Shown here: piece after piece, positions 38,233-48,870 of the stretch
How the letters are laid out: each line of letters begins with the position of its first letter
How positions within the stretch are numbered: the first letter of the stretch is position 1
The notes under the pieces: generated by a model
Database searches by the model: none
Seen by the model: only the letters and a program-made list of their open reading frames with translations
What the model was told of the DNA's origin: nothing
NCBI GenBank assembly: GCA_030062745.1
Contig: CP099841.1
Coordinates: 21,331,398 to 21,395,397, forward strand
Reading direction: 5' to 3'
From: Capitulum mitella
Taxonomy: Eukaryota > Arthropoda > Thecostraca > Pollicipedomorpha > Pollicipedidae
Length of the DNA: 64,000 nt
Position numbers and translations under genes: made by a program

Positions 38233-41200
38233 GTAACTATGACCGCAGATTGGCGATTGTGTGGTCATGTGGTCATGTGGAGTGTGGTCATGACCAGGTC
38301 ATCGGCTAACGGCTGCCAGAGACCTGCCCCGTGCAGTCACTGGCTTGAGCGGAAGCGCTAATCTGGGCAGCCAGATCATTAGAGCTTTTCCCGCAAGCGT
38401 CTTGTCTCATAGACCTTAGTGTAATAATGATGCTGCATGTTCTGGTTTGTCCATAAGTCCTTCACGTGAACCACTTTACGCTGTCAGCAGTCTCACTGGA
38501 CGTTTCAATTTCAGATTCAGTTGAATCTCTCAGTCTCGGATTTAACGACAACCAATTATTGTCGTTGAACTGGATGGAGCATAAGCGAACAACAGACAAC
38601 CAATTTTGTATGCGCAGTCTGCAAACAGACTAACTTAGCTCACAAAGGCATGTTCAAGATGTAGGCACTATAACCTTGGCATTAAAATGAAAATATATCC
38701 ATCATACCAGATATTTCGAGCTTGTTTTTTTCTTCTCGGTTGTGTTCGTGTCTCCTCTTAAACCTCTTGATTCTAAGATTCTAATAACTGCCTGCAAACC
38801 AGTACTTTCCAGGTCTTTCCATCTTGCATCCTCGGTCAGTTCCTACTTGTTTTATCAACATTAATCCAAGCAGCTGACACATTCTGGCCACGGAGTCTTT
38901 AGATCAGTGCAATAATCAGGAGCCACGCGTTACAGATAGCTAGTTACCTTGCAAACCAAATCAAAACACGTTCTAACGTCTGAAAATTTCGTGGTTCTTG
39001 AGTTCACAAGGATAAACAAAAAATGTTTCAATGTCTAGAACAAAACTACATAAGAAAACTCGAACACCAGCAGAATTTTGCAAGGTGCAGTGTGCTGGGA
39101 CTTCCATGATTTGTGTGGCGAGCAACAGCGCTTCGACATTTTAAGGAATGTAGGGGGTTAAAAGCTATATCGCACTACCATTCATTCCACGCATCGCTAA
39201 AAATATGTCAAATTTTCTCATGACATAGAAGAGGGGGAGATGGTCTACCTTAGTTCCCTTTCCCATCCACCCGTTAACGATGGTGGAAAGTATGGGCTCT
39301 ATTTTATTTTGACTTTTTCGCAATCTTCCGCAGCGAGCAGAAATCCGTATCAGAAAATTCTTATACCGTATACGTTTGCTTTGCTGTTGGCTAAGGCTCC
39401 TTCGACCAGTTTTGGTCGTTTCGGAACAATGGGATCAAGAAAAGAGGTTCGAATAGCACTATGTTTGCGCCGGAAAGAAGCGGTTTTCGGGATGCTCATT
39501 ATCCCTAACGAGGACGGGCGGACACCCTCTGGATCCCGCCATACCCAGCTACCAGACCGCGCCGCCGAGCGTGCTATCCGCTTTCGCAGTCTTCCGCCGG
39601 CAGACCTGGCCGTGGCGGGACAGGTCGGCGTCTGTCGCGCGTCTCTCGCATTAGCCGGCGGCGGCGACACGGGCCGCACGTGCAGAACGGCGTGCCGCCA
39701 CCCTAACTCGGTTAGTGTCGGTCCTGTTCACGTGCAGACTGTCCGCGGCCATGTCCGCGCGGACAGTCCGCAGACGCCGCCCGTCAGGCGGGGCGGTCGG
39801 CTTGTGCCGTATGTTGGACAAGACGGCCGACGGAGGCCGCGTGCCGACAGTGCCCGCCGTCGTGTCTGGCTCCAAAACGCCCTGCTGTTCGGGCACAGGT
39901 TGTGCGGACCATGTTTTGAACGGGATAACGTTGAAGAGAAACAACAGAGGCATTTTCTGGCCAAGTTACGTTCGAGTCAACTTCAGTCCTCTCCCGCCGA
40001 GGAAGCTTTATCAAAAGGTTCCATGCCGGTTTCCCTTCAGCCTCCAGTCTCCGCCGTCGAGGATCACATGGTCGTTGCCACTCCGGAGCCAGTCTCGAGA
40101 CCTGGAACCTCTGTTCTTCCTGCTCCGGCGTGCCTCTTCAAGACGAGACTCGGCCTGCTGCTGACAGGGTATTGCTGTCGGCTGCGGCCATGTTTTTGAT
40201 GGCGGCCGGGCGCTGCGCGGTCAGTGAGGCCGTAATTAAAGTGGCGGTCTGCGCCGGACAGCGACCGGCGGCCGGCTGTCCATCGACACGGCCGCCTGCC
40301 TGTGACACAGTGGGTGGCCCCTCGAGGGAGCGCCCACCATTGACCCGGCCGGCTGCCGGTGACGTGCCCTGCCCGCCGCACGTGCGTAACGTGCCGCAGA
40401 GGTCTACTAGGAAGGTCCTGCATTACGCTAAACAGAACGAACGTAGCGCACGTAGAAAGTAGTAACGGCCTCAATGGTCTTGTGCGAAGCAGCACGTGAG
40501 ATGCCTTGGGCCGTTGGTGGGCCAAAGCGGGATCAATAGACAATAGACTGCTCTGTACCGGCCTCGGCAGGTGGCGTGGATCAAGCTGGATAGCCACGCG
40601 ATCCTGGCCGTCGATGAAATCGTCCTCGTGCACCCGAGTCGCCTGTCGGTGGTACGAAACGACTACAACACGTGGACACTGACGCTACGCGAGGTGCGGC
40701 TGACCGACAGCGGCTCCTACATGTGCCAGGTCAACACGGATCCAGTCCGACACCAGGTCAGTGACCCCTCCAACTCCAGGCCAGTGGCCCGTATAACTTC
40801 TAATATAACTAACTAATATAATTTCAGGCCATTGACCTGGAACCAAGTCTGCTGAAGTCGCACTACGGGCTGATGCTCATTATTTTCCAACATTCTACTT
40901 ACCGCTACGAAGCTTTCATTTTAATGACTGATTCTAATCCGTCGACTCTCCAAAAAGTGAAATGAAAGAAAAACTCATTTTGAGCATGATTCTACGCAGG
41001 CATGAGTAGTTGAATCCTTGTCCCTAACCGATCGAGCTGAGTGGATACCTCAGGCAGATGACCTTGAGGACCAACAGGTCGGCACTCTGGAGGTCGTCCT
41101 CCCCCCGGACATCGTGACGTCAGAGACGAGCAATGACGTGGTCGTCTCGGAGGGCGGATCAGCGGAGATCCAGTGCCGTGCCAAGGGGCACCCCCCGCCG

Positions 41201-44200
41201 ACCATCACCTGGCGCCGGGAGGACGGCCGCGACATCGTGCTCCGGCGCTCACGCAAGGTCAAAGGTCAGCATGAGGGCATTCGCGAAATCATGTGTACAC
41301 GGACCGCCGATCGTCATCAAACCTCCGGAAGACGGAAGAGCCGGTTTCTTTGGCGGCGCGCGGGTATAGTTTAAACGGTCAGTCCACTATGGTGGCAGTC
41401 AGGTGTCGCTGATCACACGCGACCTCATGGGGCAGGGGGACGCCGGAGGTGACTCTGGTCATTGAAGGCCAAGCAAGCAGTGTGCTTATTGGCGGAGTCC
41501 GACTATGGAAATGAACCGTGAATGAGGTGGGCATTAGAAAATATTCTTTGCATAGTCGCTTGTTACGTCGAAAGTCTGCAAGACTTCATTTGCGCTGAGC
41601 AATGGGGGCACGTGTGCAAGTAACTAAGTTCCTCTGAAGTATGTTTTCTGTTGCTAACATCTGCTTAATCCAACAAATTCTGAGTCACCAGTTTATTGAG
41701 GATTTTTCTATTTAAAATCGATGTGATTTCTTCAACAGGCAGTCAGAGGAGAATGCGGGCCATTTTATTAAACGTCTTTGTAAATGTCGGACAGTTTCTT
41801 TCAAATATGAAAAATACGTCGCACGTTGAACGGGGAATATCGGAAGGACAGAAGCACGGAGAATGGTTGTAAGAAGATTCCCATGCACGTTTAATAGATC
41901 TTACTTAACTTTTAACGATATGTATGATTGACTGATAATATGAATGACTAAGTGACCACATTTAGGAAATGCGATTTACGCCAAAAAGGGGGCGAGAACT
42001 TCATGTACCGCCGATGTTCACGCTTATCTCCCATAGCATTATTTGGTATCACATCAGATGCGCAATGCAAGCACTGCAGGATCGTCATCTTGACGCGATG
42101 GGCCCTCCCCCTCGGGTTTCCTCCTTGATGCGTTAGCACCACTCGGCAGTCCAATTTCTCAGGCCGTTACCAGGGAGGGTCCGGGCTGGCGACTGCGCGC
42201 GGACGCCGCACTCCGTCCCCGTCGGTCCCGCGCCGGTGGCGGCCGCCGCGGCCGTCACAAACTTGCTATCGGCTGGTATCGGTCGGCGGCGCCGACAGGA
42301 CCGTCGCGGCGCCTGAAAGACGCCGACAGGTTATGGCCCGGCCGGCGGCGACTTCGCCGGGGCCGCGTCACTCACGCGGCCCTAGTTCGGAACATGCGCC
42401 TCAGAGCGTGCCGCCGGCCGCGGCCGGACCGTTTTCAGCGCGCGGGAGAGGTTCCGGGTAACCGTGATGGAGCTGAGGCCGATCACTGAGGCGGGAGCGC
42501 ACCACTGGCCACCGGCCGCTGCCTTCTGGCCGAGGATCGCGCCCGCCCGCGCGCTCCCCTTCCCCCCTGTGGAAGGAGGCGCGGCTGACGACGCCGGGCC
42601 GACAGGGTCTTTTGATGGCTGTTTGCCCGATCGTTTGTGGCCAGACGGCAACATCACGACAATATGTGGCAGTATTTTCTATCAGCGAACCGGGCCGTTT
42701 TGATTCAGTTCTTGGTCGTTTTTCTCAGACATGTGTCCAGTTAGTCGTTTCCTCAATGGCCAGTACAGGTTCTGTGGAACTGTCTCACTGGACATTTTGG
42801 TGGGTCTTATGGCGTCAAGGGTATGACGTATGTTTCCCTGATGGCTTTGCAGTTTGCACGTTGTTCTAGGAGGGTTCCATTGATGTCGCTGAAAATCTCC
42901 GTATCTGAATTATGAAGCTTGTTGCATAGTCTCCGTGGAATGCGAGTCAGACTCTTGACAGGCCGCGGAGTTGTGGCCGTTTTCGCGAGGGCAGGTCGCG
43001 AGAAACTTTTTCGGTTACGGCTTATTGTCATGCAGCGAACGATCAATATCTTTCATGCATCCAGGTTTGTCCAGTTTTACAAGTGAATGCCACACAGGCT
43101 GTTGATGACCTCAGTAATTGACGCCACCCTTGAGTTACATACCGTGGTGTTTCTGACCATCCTTTCCAACTTGGCATAGGTTGAAGTGACCTTTAAAACT
43201 TGAAAATTATCACGAAATGTGCGACGTTTAAAGTACTGCCCACGTGTTGAGGTTTCCTATAAGTCATAGTAATCTGCCAAAATGTTTAAGCCGTATGCGG
43301 TATGAAGAATCCCTAAAAATCCATGCCGTTCCTTCTTTTGAAGCATTTAATTGCAAAAGAAGGGAACGTTTCTCCGTTTCAGCCTGTGGGAAAACTACTA
43401 ATTTTCAACGTAACTGTTCTACTTCCAGTGCAGCATTACACAGGAGAGACTCTGCACCTGAGCAGAGTTACCAGAGCGGACATGGGCGTGTACCTCTGTA
43501 TAGCCAGCAATGGCGTGTAAGGAACCAGCGAGATACCGAAGCCATCCCATGACCATCCTGCATGCATATGCCCATATCAACTGCATTTATCGTGCATAAA
43601 GTGACTTCGAACTAAAATGTTGTTTTGGAAAAACCTGACCGGTACAAAAACGATCATCATCAAATTATTCATATAATTTGTACCGCGGCATCCATTTCGT
43701 CCTAACGGGTAGACGTGCACTACAGCGTGGAATCTGAGTCGTTCTACATGACACGTAAACAAATTTAGGTATCGATGCGGCGCATTGTTCAGTGAAGGTT
43801 CCAAAGAGTCACTTTGTTCGCCTTAGGGCGATTTAGATTACTTTGGGCTCACACGAATGTGCTGAGGGCAAGTATGTACCTAAATAGTGACTGCCGCTCT
43901 TGACTTTTTGCAATACCAAATAAATGCTTCAGCATTTATTTGGTTTTGGCATTTTTCATTTATAGGATTAGAATGGCTGCATGTTGCGGGCTACACCATA
44001 TGCGCGGCATGCCAATTTCAATAAAAAACTGTTTGTCAGTTTTGCTTAACTGTACCATTTATGTTTCAGACCGCCGCCCGTCAGCAAAAGGACGATGGTT
44101 TCCGTACATTGTGAGTGTTGAGGGTGGGCTCCACCACTCCTATCAGTGCCTGACGCTGGGTGTCGACTGTACATGATGACGAGTCAGCCACAAAGCACAC

Positions 44201-46512
44201 CAAACAGTGAGGGCATTGCAAGAACAGACAAACGTGTTTTTCGAAAATGTTGTCAACTACGACGAGCTGAGATTCGCCGACTGATCCTGGATTCGGTGCG
44301 TTACGAGTCGGCTTTAGTATTGCGAACGGGAGAAATTCGTGCCACTTCTGTTCCTGCCAGCCCGTGTCCAGGGCGTGTCAGAGGTGTCCGACGCCAATGG
44401 ACGGGGGACGTGTATCTCCGCACTGTCCTGTGACCATGGCAGTAGCTCGAACGTCATGATGAACGCAGACTGTTAGATGAGACATAAGGAGGGCTGACTT
44501 GAAGTAACGACGCATTCCGTTGTAACAGTGTAATGATTATTTTGTGTCGAGCACTTCAGTTTCACATTCCAGTCAAAAACGTCCTGATTTACCCAGTCAT
44601 ATGCATAAACTCGGAAAAGCTGTCAAGTGTTACCTATGGTTAGTGTAACTGGGTATGCTGTGGTAAAGAACTCGTGACAATGTTACCGCTGGAGGGTTTA
44701 TGTCTTATCCTTTGCTCGTTTTTAAATCATGCGGACATCTTCGCCATTTGGAAGGATTTTGTCCGGGGCTATGCTGGTCGCAACTTGCTAGAGTTATTTC
44801 AGACAGATATCAGGGTGGCATGTGTCAAATACAAGCCAGAAAATGAACATCTTAACTGCATAAACAGCATGACGCTTGCAGAATTTAACAGCACCGACGC
44901 TTCAGAAATCTGCTTACACAGAGCACGTCCACGACTCTCGGCGATTCCATCTCAGAGCCCAGTGTTTTGCTCGCGGTCGACTGCGTTGCTGCGGCGCCCG
45001 CGCCACCCTCCCGACTGGCTCTGACACGGTCCCGGTGCCCGGCAGTTCCTCCCACGGTGAAGACGGCCACGGGCCTGATCGCCGCACCCGTCGGCAGCAA
45101 CGTCAGCATGCTCTGCCGCGTGGAGGCGTCGCCCAGCCCGATCCAGTACTGGGCCACCGAGGCTGGTGAGCAGGCCTTCCCGGGCGTCCTCGGGGTGGCC
45201 TTGAGGCGGTCTCAGGACGGCCTCAGGGCAGCCTCAGGACCGCCCTCAAGATCCCGAGACGGGCACGGCAGACGAGCTCTGGACCAGCTGCGCCCGGTCG
45301 GTCAGAGAGCGCAGTGCTGGCGTAAGGCGAATGTCGAGACCGACTTCAGGTTACCGTGGTGTTCTCGTTCTGACTGCGCGGCAGGCGTGGAATGGTCAGG
45401 AATCGAGATGGCGACACGCGGCCGCGTGATCTAGCGTCGGTAGCGACGCGTGGCCTGCTCGGTGTTGGACGGAATGCTTAGAGCGGCTGACGTACCCGCT
45501 GCTCGAGGTAACGATGCTTGGCGGCGTGTATCGGGGCTCGTGCTTTCACGTTGAGGAATGTTGATTTGCGAGGGGCTCTGTTTCTCACAGGTACATTCTT
45601 TTAAATTCTTTTCACATTACATTCATCTAAAAAAAAAAATTGTTGAGCAAGCGATGTGATATTTCCACTGGATGTTGACTTGCCTTGTGTCCCATTCGAT
45701 TTCAGGCGAGGTGATTCTGTCAGGCCCGCGGCGCAACGTCAGCAGTCGCGAGACGTCTCCGTACAGCACCGAGATGAGGCTCAGCATCACCGCCGTCACC
45801 CCGGCCGACTTCCGCACCTACTTTTGCGTGGCCAAGAACGCCGTCAGCGAGGCGCAGGACGCGCTCGACCTCCACGGTACGTGCCGTTGAAAGCGGGCCG
45901 CCGGCGCTAACAGTGAGACGAGGCTCGCGAGAGCGCTGTCGGGGACGCAGTGCCGCGCGTGGCACCATCCGGTGTCAGAAGTCGCCGCGGTGGGATGCGG
46001 TGTTTCGGTACATTCGTCTGTCGCGGGGCATGGGACGTATGTATGCACATGTGTGTGTCGATGTATACCAACGTGTACGCAAATGTAGTCTCCAGTCAGG
46101 CTGTCGCCTGTGACGTGGTACTCGGTGAACCAGCCGCCGTGCATATGGATCGCGCCGGGACAGTTCGCTGTTACGTTGCCGTGACATGATCGGTGTGCGG
46201 CTCCAGCGCCGGCCGGCGGCAGTGCTTTCCGCCGGGCCTCGCCTCAAGCCCTGACCGTGTGCCGCAGAGATCGAGGTGGCGGCCCGGCCGCGGCCGGACG
46301 CCGCCCAGAGGCCGGCCGACCACCGGGCGGCGCCGGCCGGCCGCCGCCGCGGCCAGGACCTGCTCGGCAGACGGCAGGACGCGCCGTCTGGGGGCCGCCG
46401 CGGCCAGCGCCAGCCGCCGGCCCGGCCCCAGCTGGGGAGCGGCGCCGCCCCAGCGGCCGGCGCTGGCGCCGCGCCGCTGCTGCTGACGGCCGCCCGGCTG
46501 CTGCTGCGCTAG
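38126..46512 (+). CDS. DIP-type (Dpr-interacting protein) immunoglobulin-superfamily receptor, 5' exon(s) missing
   Basis: A neuronal cell-surface adhesion protein with three Ig domains; in insects DIPs pair with Dpr proteins in synaptic partner matching, and lachesin and vertebrate IgLONs are relatives. Eight exons with fully matching phases: 38126-38232, 40571-40756, 41078-41264, 43429-43516, 44070-44110, 45046-45165, 45706-45876, 46268-46512. Ig1 has CTIAHLGGHK-VAWIK, LSVVRNDYNTWTL and DSGSYMCQVNTDP; Ig2 has LPPDIV, TITWRREDGRDIVLR and MGVYLCIASNGV; the linker is PPPVSKRTMVSVHFPPTV; Ig3 has SMLCRVEASPSPIQYW and DFRTYFCVAKNAV. Each domain keeps its two Cys and core Trp. The order of these motifs is that of DIPs. 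Exon 8 encodes a Pro/Arg/Ala tail ending in a weakly hydrophobic stretch, possibly a GPI signal. The signal peptide and start codon are upstream and not identified. Which DIP paralogue this is cannot be told by eye. Confidence 0.92.
38233..40570. other. DIP intron with a GC-rich island at 39.52-39.90 and 40.20-40.40 kb
   Basis: A 2.3 kb intron. The GC-rich part carries long open frames on both strands without conserved motifs. Nothing else was recognised. Confidence 0.5.
40571..40756 (+). CDS. DIP exon, second half of Ig1
   Basis: After acceptor ctcggcag: VAWIKLDSHAILAVDEIVLV, then the LSVVRNDYNTWTL strand and DSGSYMCQVNTDPVRHQ; phase 0 on both sides; donor gtcagt. It holds the core Trp and second Cys of Ig1. 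The NDYNTWTL strand is nearly invariant in DIPs and lachesin. Confidence 0.95.
41078..41264 (+). CDS. DIP exon, Ig1-Ig2 linker and first part of Ig2
   Basis: After acceptor ccaacag: VGTLEVVLPPDIVTSETSND, then IQCRAKGHPPPTITWRREDG and RDIVLRRSRKVK, plus one base. The donor gtcagc at 41265 was preferred to the one at 41258 because only it matches the phase-1 start of the next exon. Confidence 0.93.
43429..43516 (+). CDS. DIP exon, second part of Ig2
   Basis: Two bases complete Val after acceptor cttccag, then QHYTGETLHLSRVTRADMG and VYLCIASNG, ending two bases into a Val codon at donor gtaagg. LCIASNGVP is the family signature at the end of Ig2. Confidence 0.94.
43916..43943. repeat. 13-bp inverted repeat in a DIP intron
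   Basis: CCAAATAAATGCT, a TC loop, then AGCATTTATTTGG: a perfect palindrome-like hairpin within the intron between the Ig2 exon and the mini-exon. Confidence 0.85.
44070..44110 (+). CDS. DIP mini-exon, Ig2-Ig3 linker
   Basis: 41 bases after acceptor gtttcag: one base completes Val, then PPPVSKRTMVSVH plus one base before donor gtgagt. It matches the PPSVSKR...V-H-F linker of DIPs. It is too short to show as an open frame; phases on both sides fit. Confidence 0.92.
45046..45165 (+). CDS. DIP exon, first part of Ig3
   Basis: Two bases complete Phe after acceptor cccggcag, then PPTVKTATGLIAAPVGSNVS and MLCRVEASPSPIQYWATEA, ending one base into a Gly codon at donor gtgagc. It carries the first Cys and core Trp of Ig3. 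Confidence 0.94.
45706..45876 (+). CDS. DIP exon, second part of Ig3
   Basis: Completes Gly after acceptor gatttcag, then EVILSGPRRNVSSRETSPYS, TEMRLSITAVTPADFRTYFC and VAKNAVSEAQDALDLH, ending one base into a Glu codon at donor gtacgt. The DFxTYxCVAKN motif closes Ig3. Confidence 0.94.
46268..46512 (+). CDS. DIP last exon, C-terminal tail, possible GPI signal
   Basis: After acceptor gtgccgcag two bases complete Glu, giving the usual LHEIE junction, then an Arg/Pro/Ala-rich tail ending GAGAAPLLLTAARLLLR and TAG at 46510-46512. Many DIPs end in a hydrophobic GPI-attachment signal; here the stretch is short and interrupted by Arg, so membrane attachment is uncertain. An additional splice within this GC-rich exon is possible. 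Confidence 0.7.
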
Positions 46513-47532
46513 ACGGCCCGCGTCAGAGGCCACGTTCCGCCAGATCAGCTGCGGGCTTCGGGCGCTGCCTCAACAGACCACCGGAGGACCGAGGTCTGTC
46601 GCCGTGGTCGAAGTCTAACGTTCCTGTATTAGACGGCTGGGCGATCATTGTCGGTCTGACCATGCGGTACCACATTCCACGAAAGGTGTAACACTCCTGG
46701 GTTAGACCACTGAGCGGGTGCCTAAGGCCGGACATTGCCCGGTTAGGCCGCTAGCCGTGTGTCAAAGGCCACAGCGCAGCTCGCAGTTTGGGAACTATAT
46801 AAGAATTTAACGTTCATGCGAAACGCTTTATGGAATACGGAGTCATCGATCTGTATGGTTACGAGGCGTTATTTGAAAATGCCTGCATTCGCGCCCCGGC
46901 TTCGCAGGACTAGGACCAAGTCTTGAATCCTTACGACCTTCAGTCGGTAGTAAGCCAGTCTATTGTCGCAATCATGTTTTATCGTCAATAAAGTTGTTAA
47001 CGCGCGCCTGAACCTGGGTGTTTCTGGCTCCGCCGACAGCACCGGTCGTACACATGACCCGCAGGACGTGTTCCGACAACAGACCTTCGGGCAGCAAGCA
47101 GAAGTACTACCGGCTACCATGGCAGATAGTAATGAGTGATGAAGTCAGGCACGGAAATTTCGTAACTTTTTGGGCATGCCAATGCCGATCTGAAGCTCGT
47201 CCTTTTTATGCCACGCCATGAGCAACTCTGCGTGATGTCAGACGTTCCATCCAATGAAAACGGATATTTCAAAACCTTCTTTTTGGTGCATCCTGGATGT
47301 CGCTTTTAATGGTTAACGGCGTGATCAGGACAACAATATTGTGCACCACAAACGATTCCGTTAAATGATGTCCATAAACGAAACTATCGACATTTTTGGG
47401 TGCATTCGCAGCGCGCGAAGAGTATTCTGCGTGACGTCCCGTAGAATCGCCATCCGCGTACGCGGCGTGCCAGTTTTTGTGTACAATTTTGTGAAATTGA
47501 TGACAATAACTGTACATGCAAAACAGAAGCAT

Positions 47533-47570
47533 ATCTGTCAAGAACTGACACGGGACAGTTCTTGACAGAT
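47533..47570. repeat. Perfect 15-bp inverted repeat, 8-base loop
   Basis: ATCTGTCAAGAACTG at 47533-47547 and its exact reverse complement at 47556-47570, loop ACACGGGA. Confidence 0.92.
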
Positions 47571-48496
47571 ACGGGACACCTGAGCATCGTGCATTACCAG
47601 TGAACCAGCCCTGCTGTATTCCACGAGTTTAGATAGACGCTTTATCTTCAAAGATCTCACGTTGTTCTGGGCGGTTAATGGCTGCCAGCAAGGTAACAAA
47701 AGAATTTGTGTTCTCTTCGGTCCTGTTTTCCCCGGACGTCCTTTCAGACTTTGATAACGTCACCTACACAATAACGAATTAACCCATTAGTCATTGCTAT
47801 TGCCCGATCCGCACGCTTATTTAGTAGCATTGATCCTCACGCGTCGTCGTGCATGCGTCGTGACTTTGGGAAGTGCGCGAACTTCATCAGTTTATAAATG
47901 AACATGTACCGCCATTTCTTGTCTAAATCTGACCAAGTAACGGAAAAAAGATTTTGCGCGTTCGACAAAGATTCTGTTTCCTGTCAAGTGGAATCTTTGT
48001 CGTCCGGGTCGCTGCGAACACCAAAACGCACAGGTTCGTTGGGGTACGCCATGATGGCGTCGATGGGATAGATTCTACGTCGATAAGATTGCTACGAATG
48101 CACCAGTGGTTGCTACTGGCTTCAGCCATGTTCTTGGAAGTCCCGGTCAACAGTAGGATTTTGACCGAGCGCTTACTTCGAGGAAATATAATCGTAGTAG
48201 TGGTTGCATGGCGCTTCAAATGCAATACTGTTAAGTACTACTTACGATTTCAGCCGGAAAAACCTGAAACGCACATTATTTCCCCCGAAGGAGATTGCGT
48301 CGTCACTGGTATGTTAATCGCCAGACGCTCGCGTAGGGATTTTTGACGTTTCTGCGTTTAATAGTTTGTTTACGTGAGATCTCGACGCTGATTGGTCGTC
48401 GGTCGTACTCAAGGTCCAATCAAGAGTAATAAAAAAGGTTGGGGAAGTAACTAATGCGATATGAATTATCTTTAAAATAAAAAGTTTTTCGTCGTA

Positions 48497-48560
48497 ATAA
48501 TAATAATAATAATAATAGTAATAAAATAGTAATAATCACAACAAACAACAATAATAATAA
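48497..48560. repeat. (AAT)n microsatellite in AT-rich DNA
   Basis: AATAATAAT runs with scattered interruptions; a 200-base A-rich tract continues up to the telomere-type array. Confidence 0.85.
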
Positions 48561-48717
48561 AAAAAGTAAAAATATTACAAAGATGGAAAAGTGAAGTTGC
48601 AATTTGAAAAACAAAAAAATAAAAATAAAAAGGAGTGAAATAAAATATCTGAAAAAGAAATCACAGAACAAAACTGGAAAATGTTAGGAAGTGAAATAAA
48701 ACAATAAATAAAAATTT

Positions 48718-48850
48718 ACCCTAACCTAACCTAGTAACCTAACCTAACCTAACCTAACCTAGCCTAACCTAACCTAACCTAACCTAGCCTAGCCTAGCCT
48801 AGCCTAACCTAACCTAACCTAACCTAACCTAACCTAACCTAACCTAACCT
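48718..48850. repeat. Interstitial telomere-type array, (CCTAA)n = (TTAGG)n
   Basis: About 26 pentamer units, mostly CCTAA read on the plus strand, with a run of CCTAG variants near 48,783-48,803 and a single shifted unit near 48,731. TTAGG is the ancestral arthropod telomere repeat. Degenerate units fade out to the right at about 48,870. Confidence 0.93.
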
Positions 48851-48870
48851 TATCTAACCGAGCCCAGCAC

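Larger units (their letters stand above)
46513..48715. other. Region downstream of the DIP gene, no gene seen
   Basis: Contains a perfect hairpin at 47,533-47,570, a 12-bp inverted repeat (CGACAAAGATTC/GAATCTTTGTCG) near 47,965-48,002, and from about 48,480 an AT-rich stretch with (AAT)n. No conserved coding segment. Confidence 0.5.

Noticed and set aside
39240-40199. A 319-codon open frame on the plus strand.
   Set aside because: It lies inside a DIP intron, is low in complexity and arises from GC-rich composition.
41252-41260. Splice donor at 41258 for the DIP Ig2 exon.
   Set aside because: It would end in phase 0 while the next exon starts in phase 1; the donor at 41265 fits.
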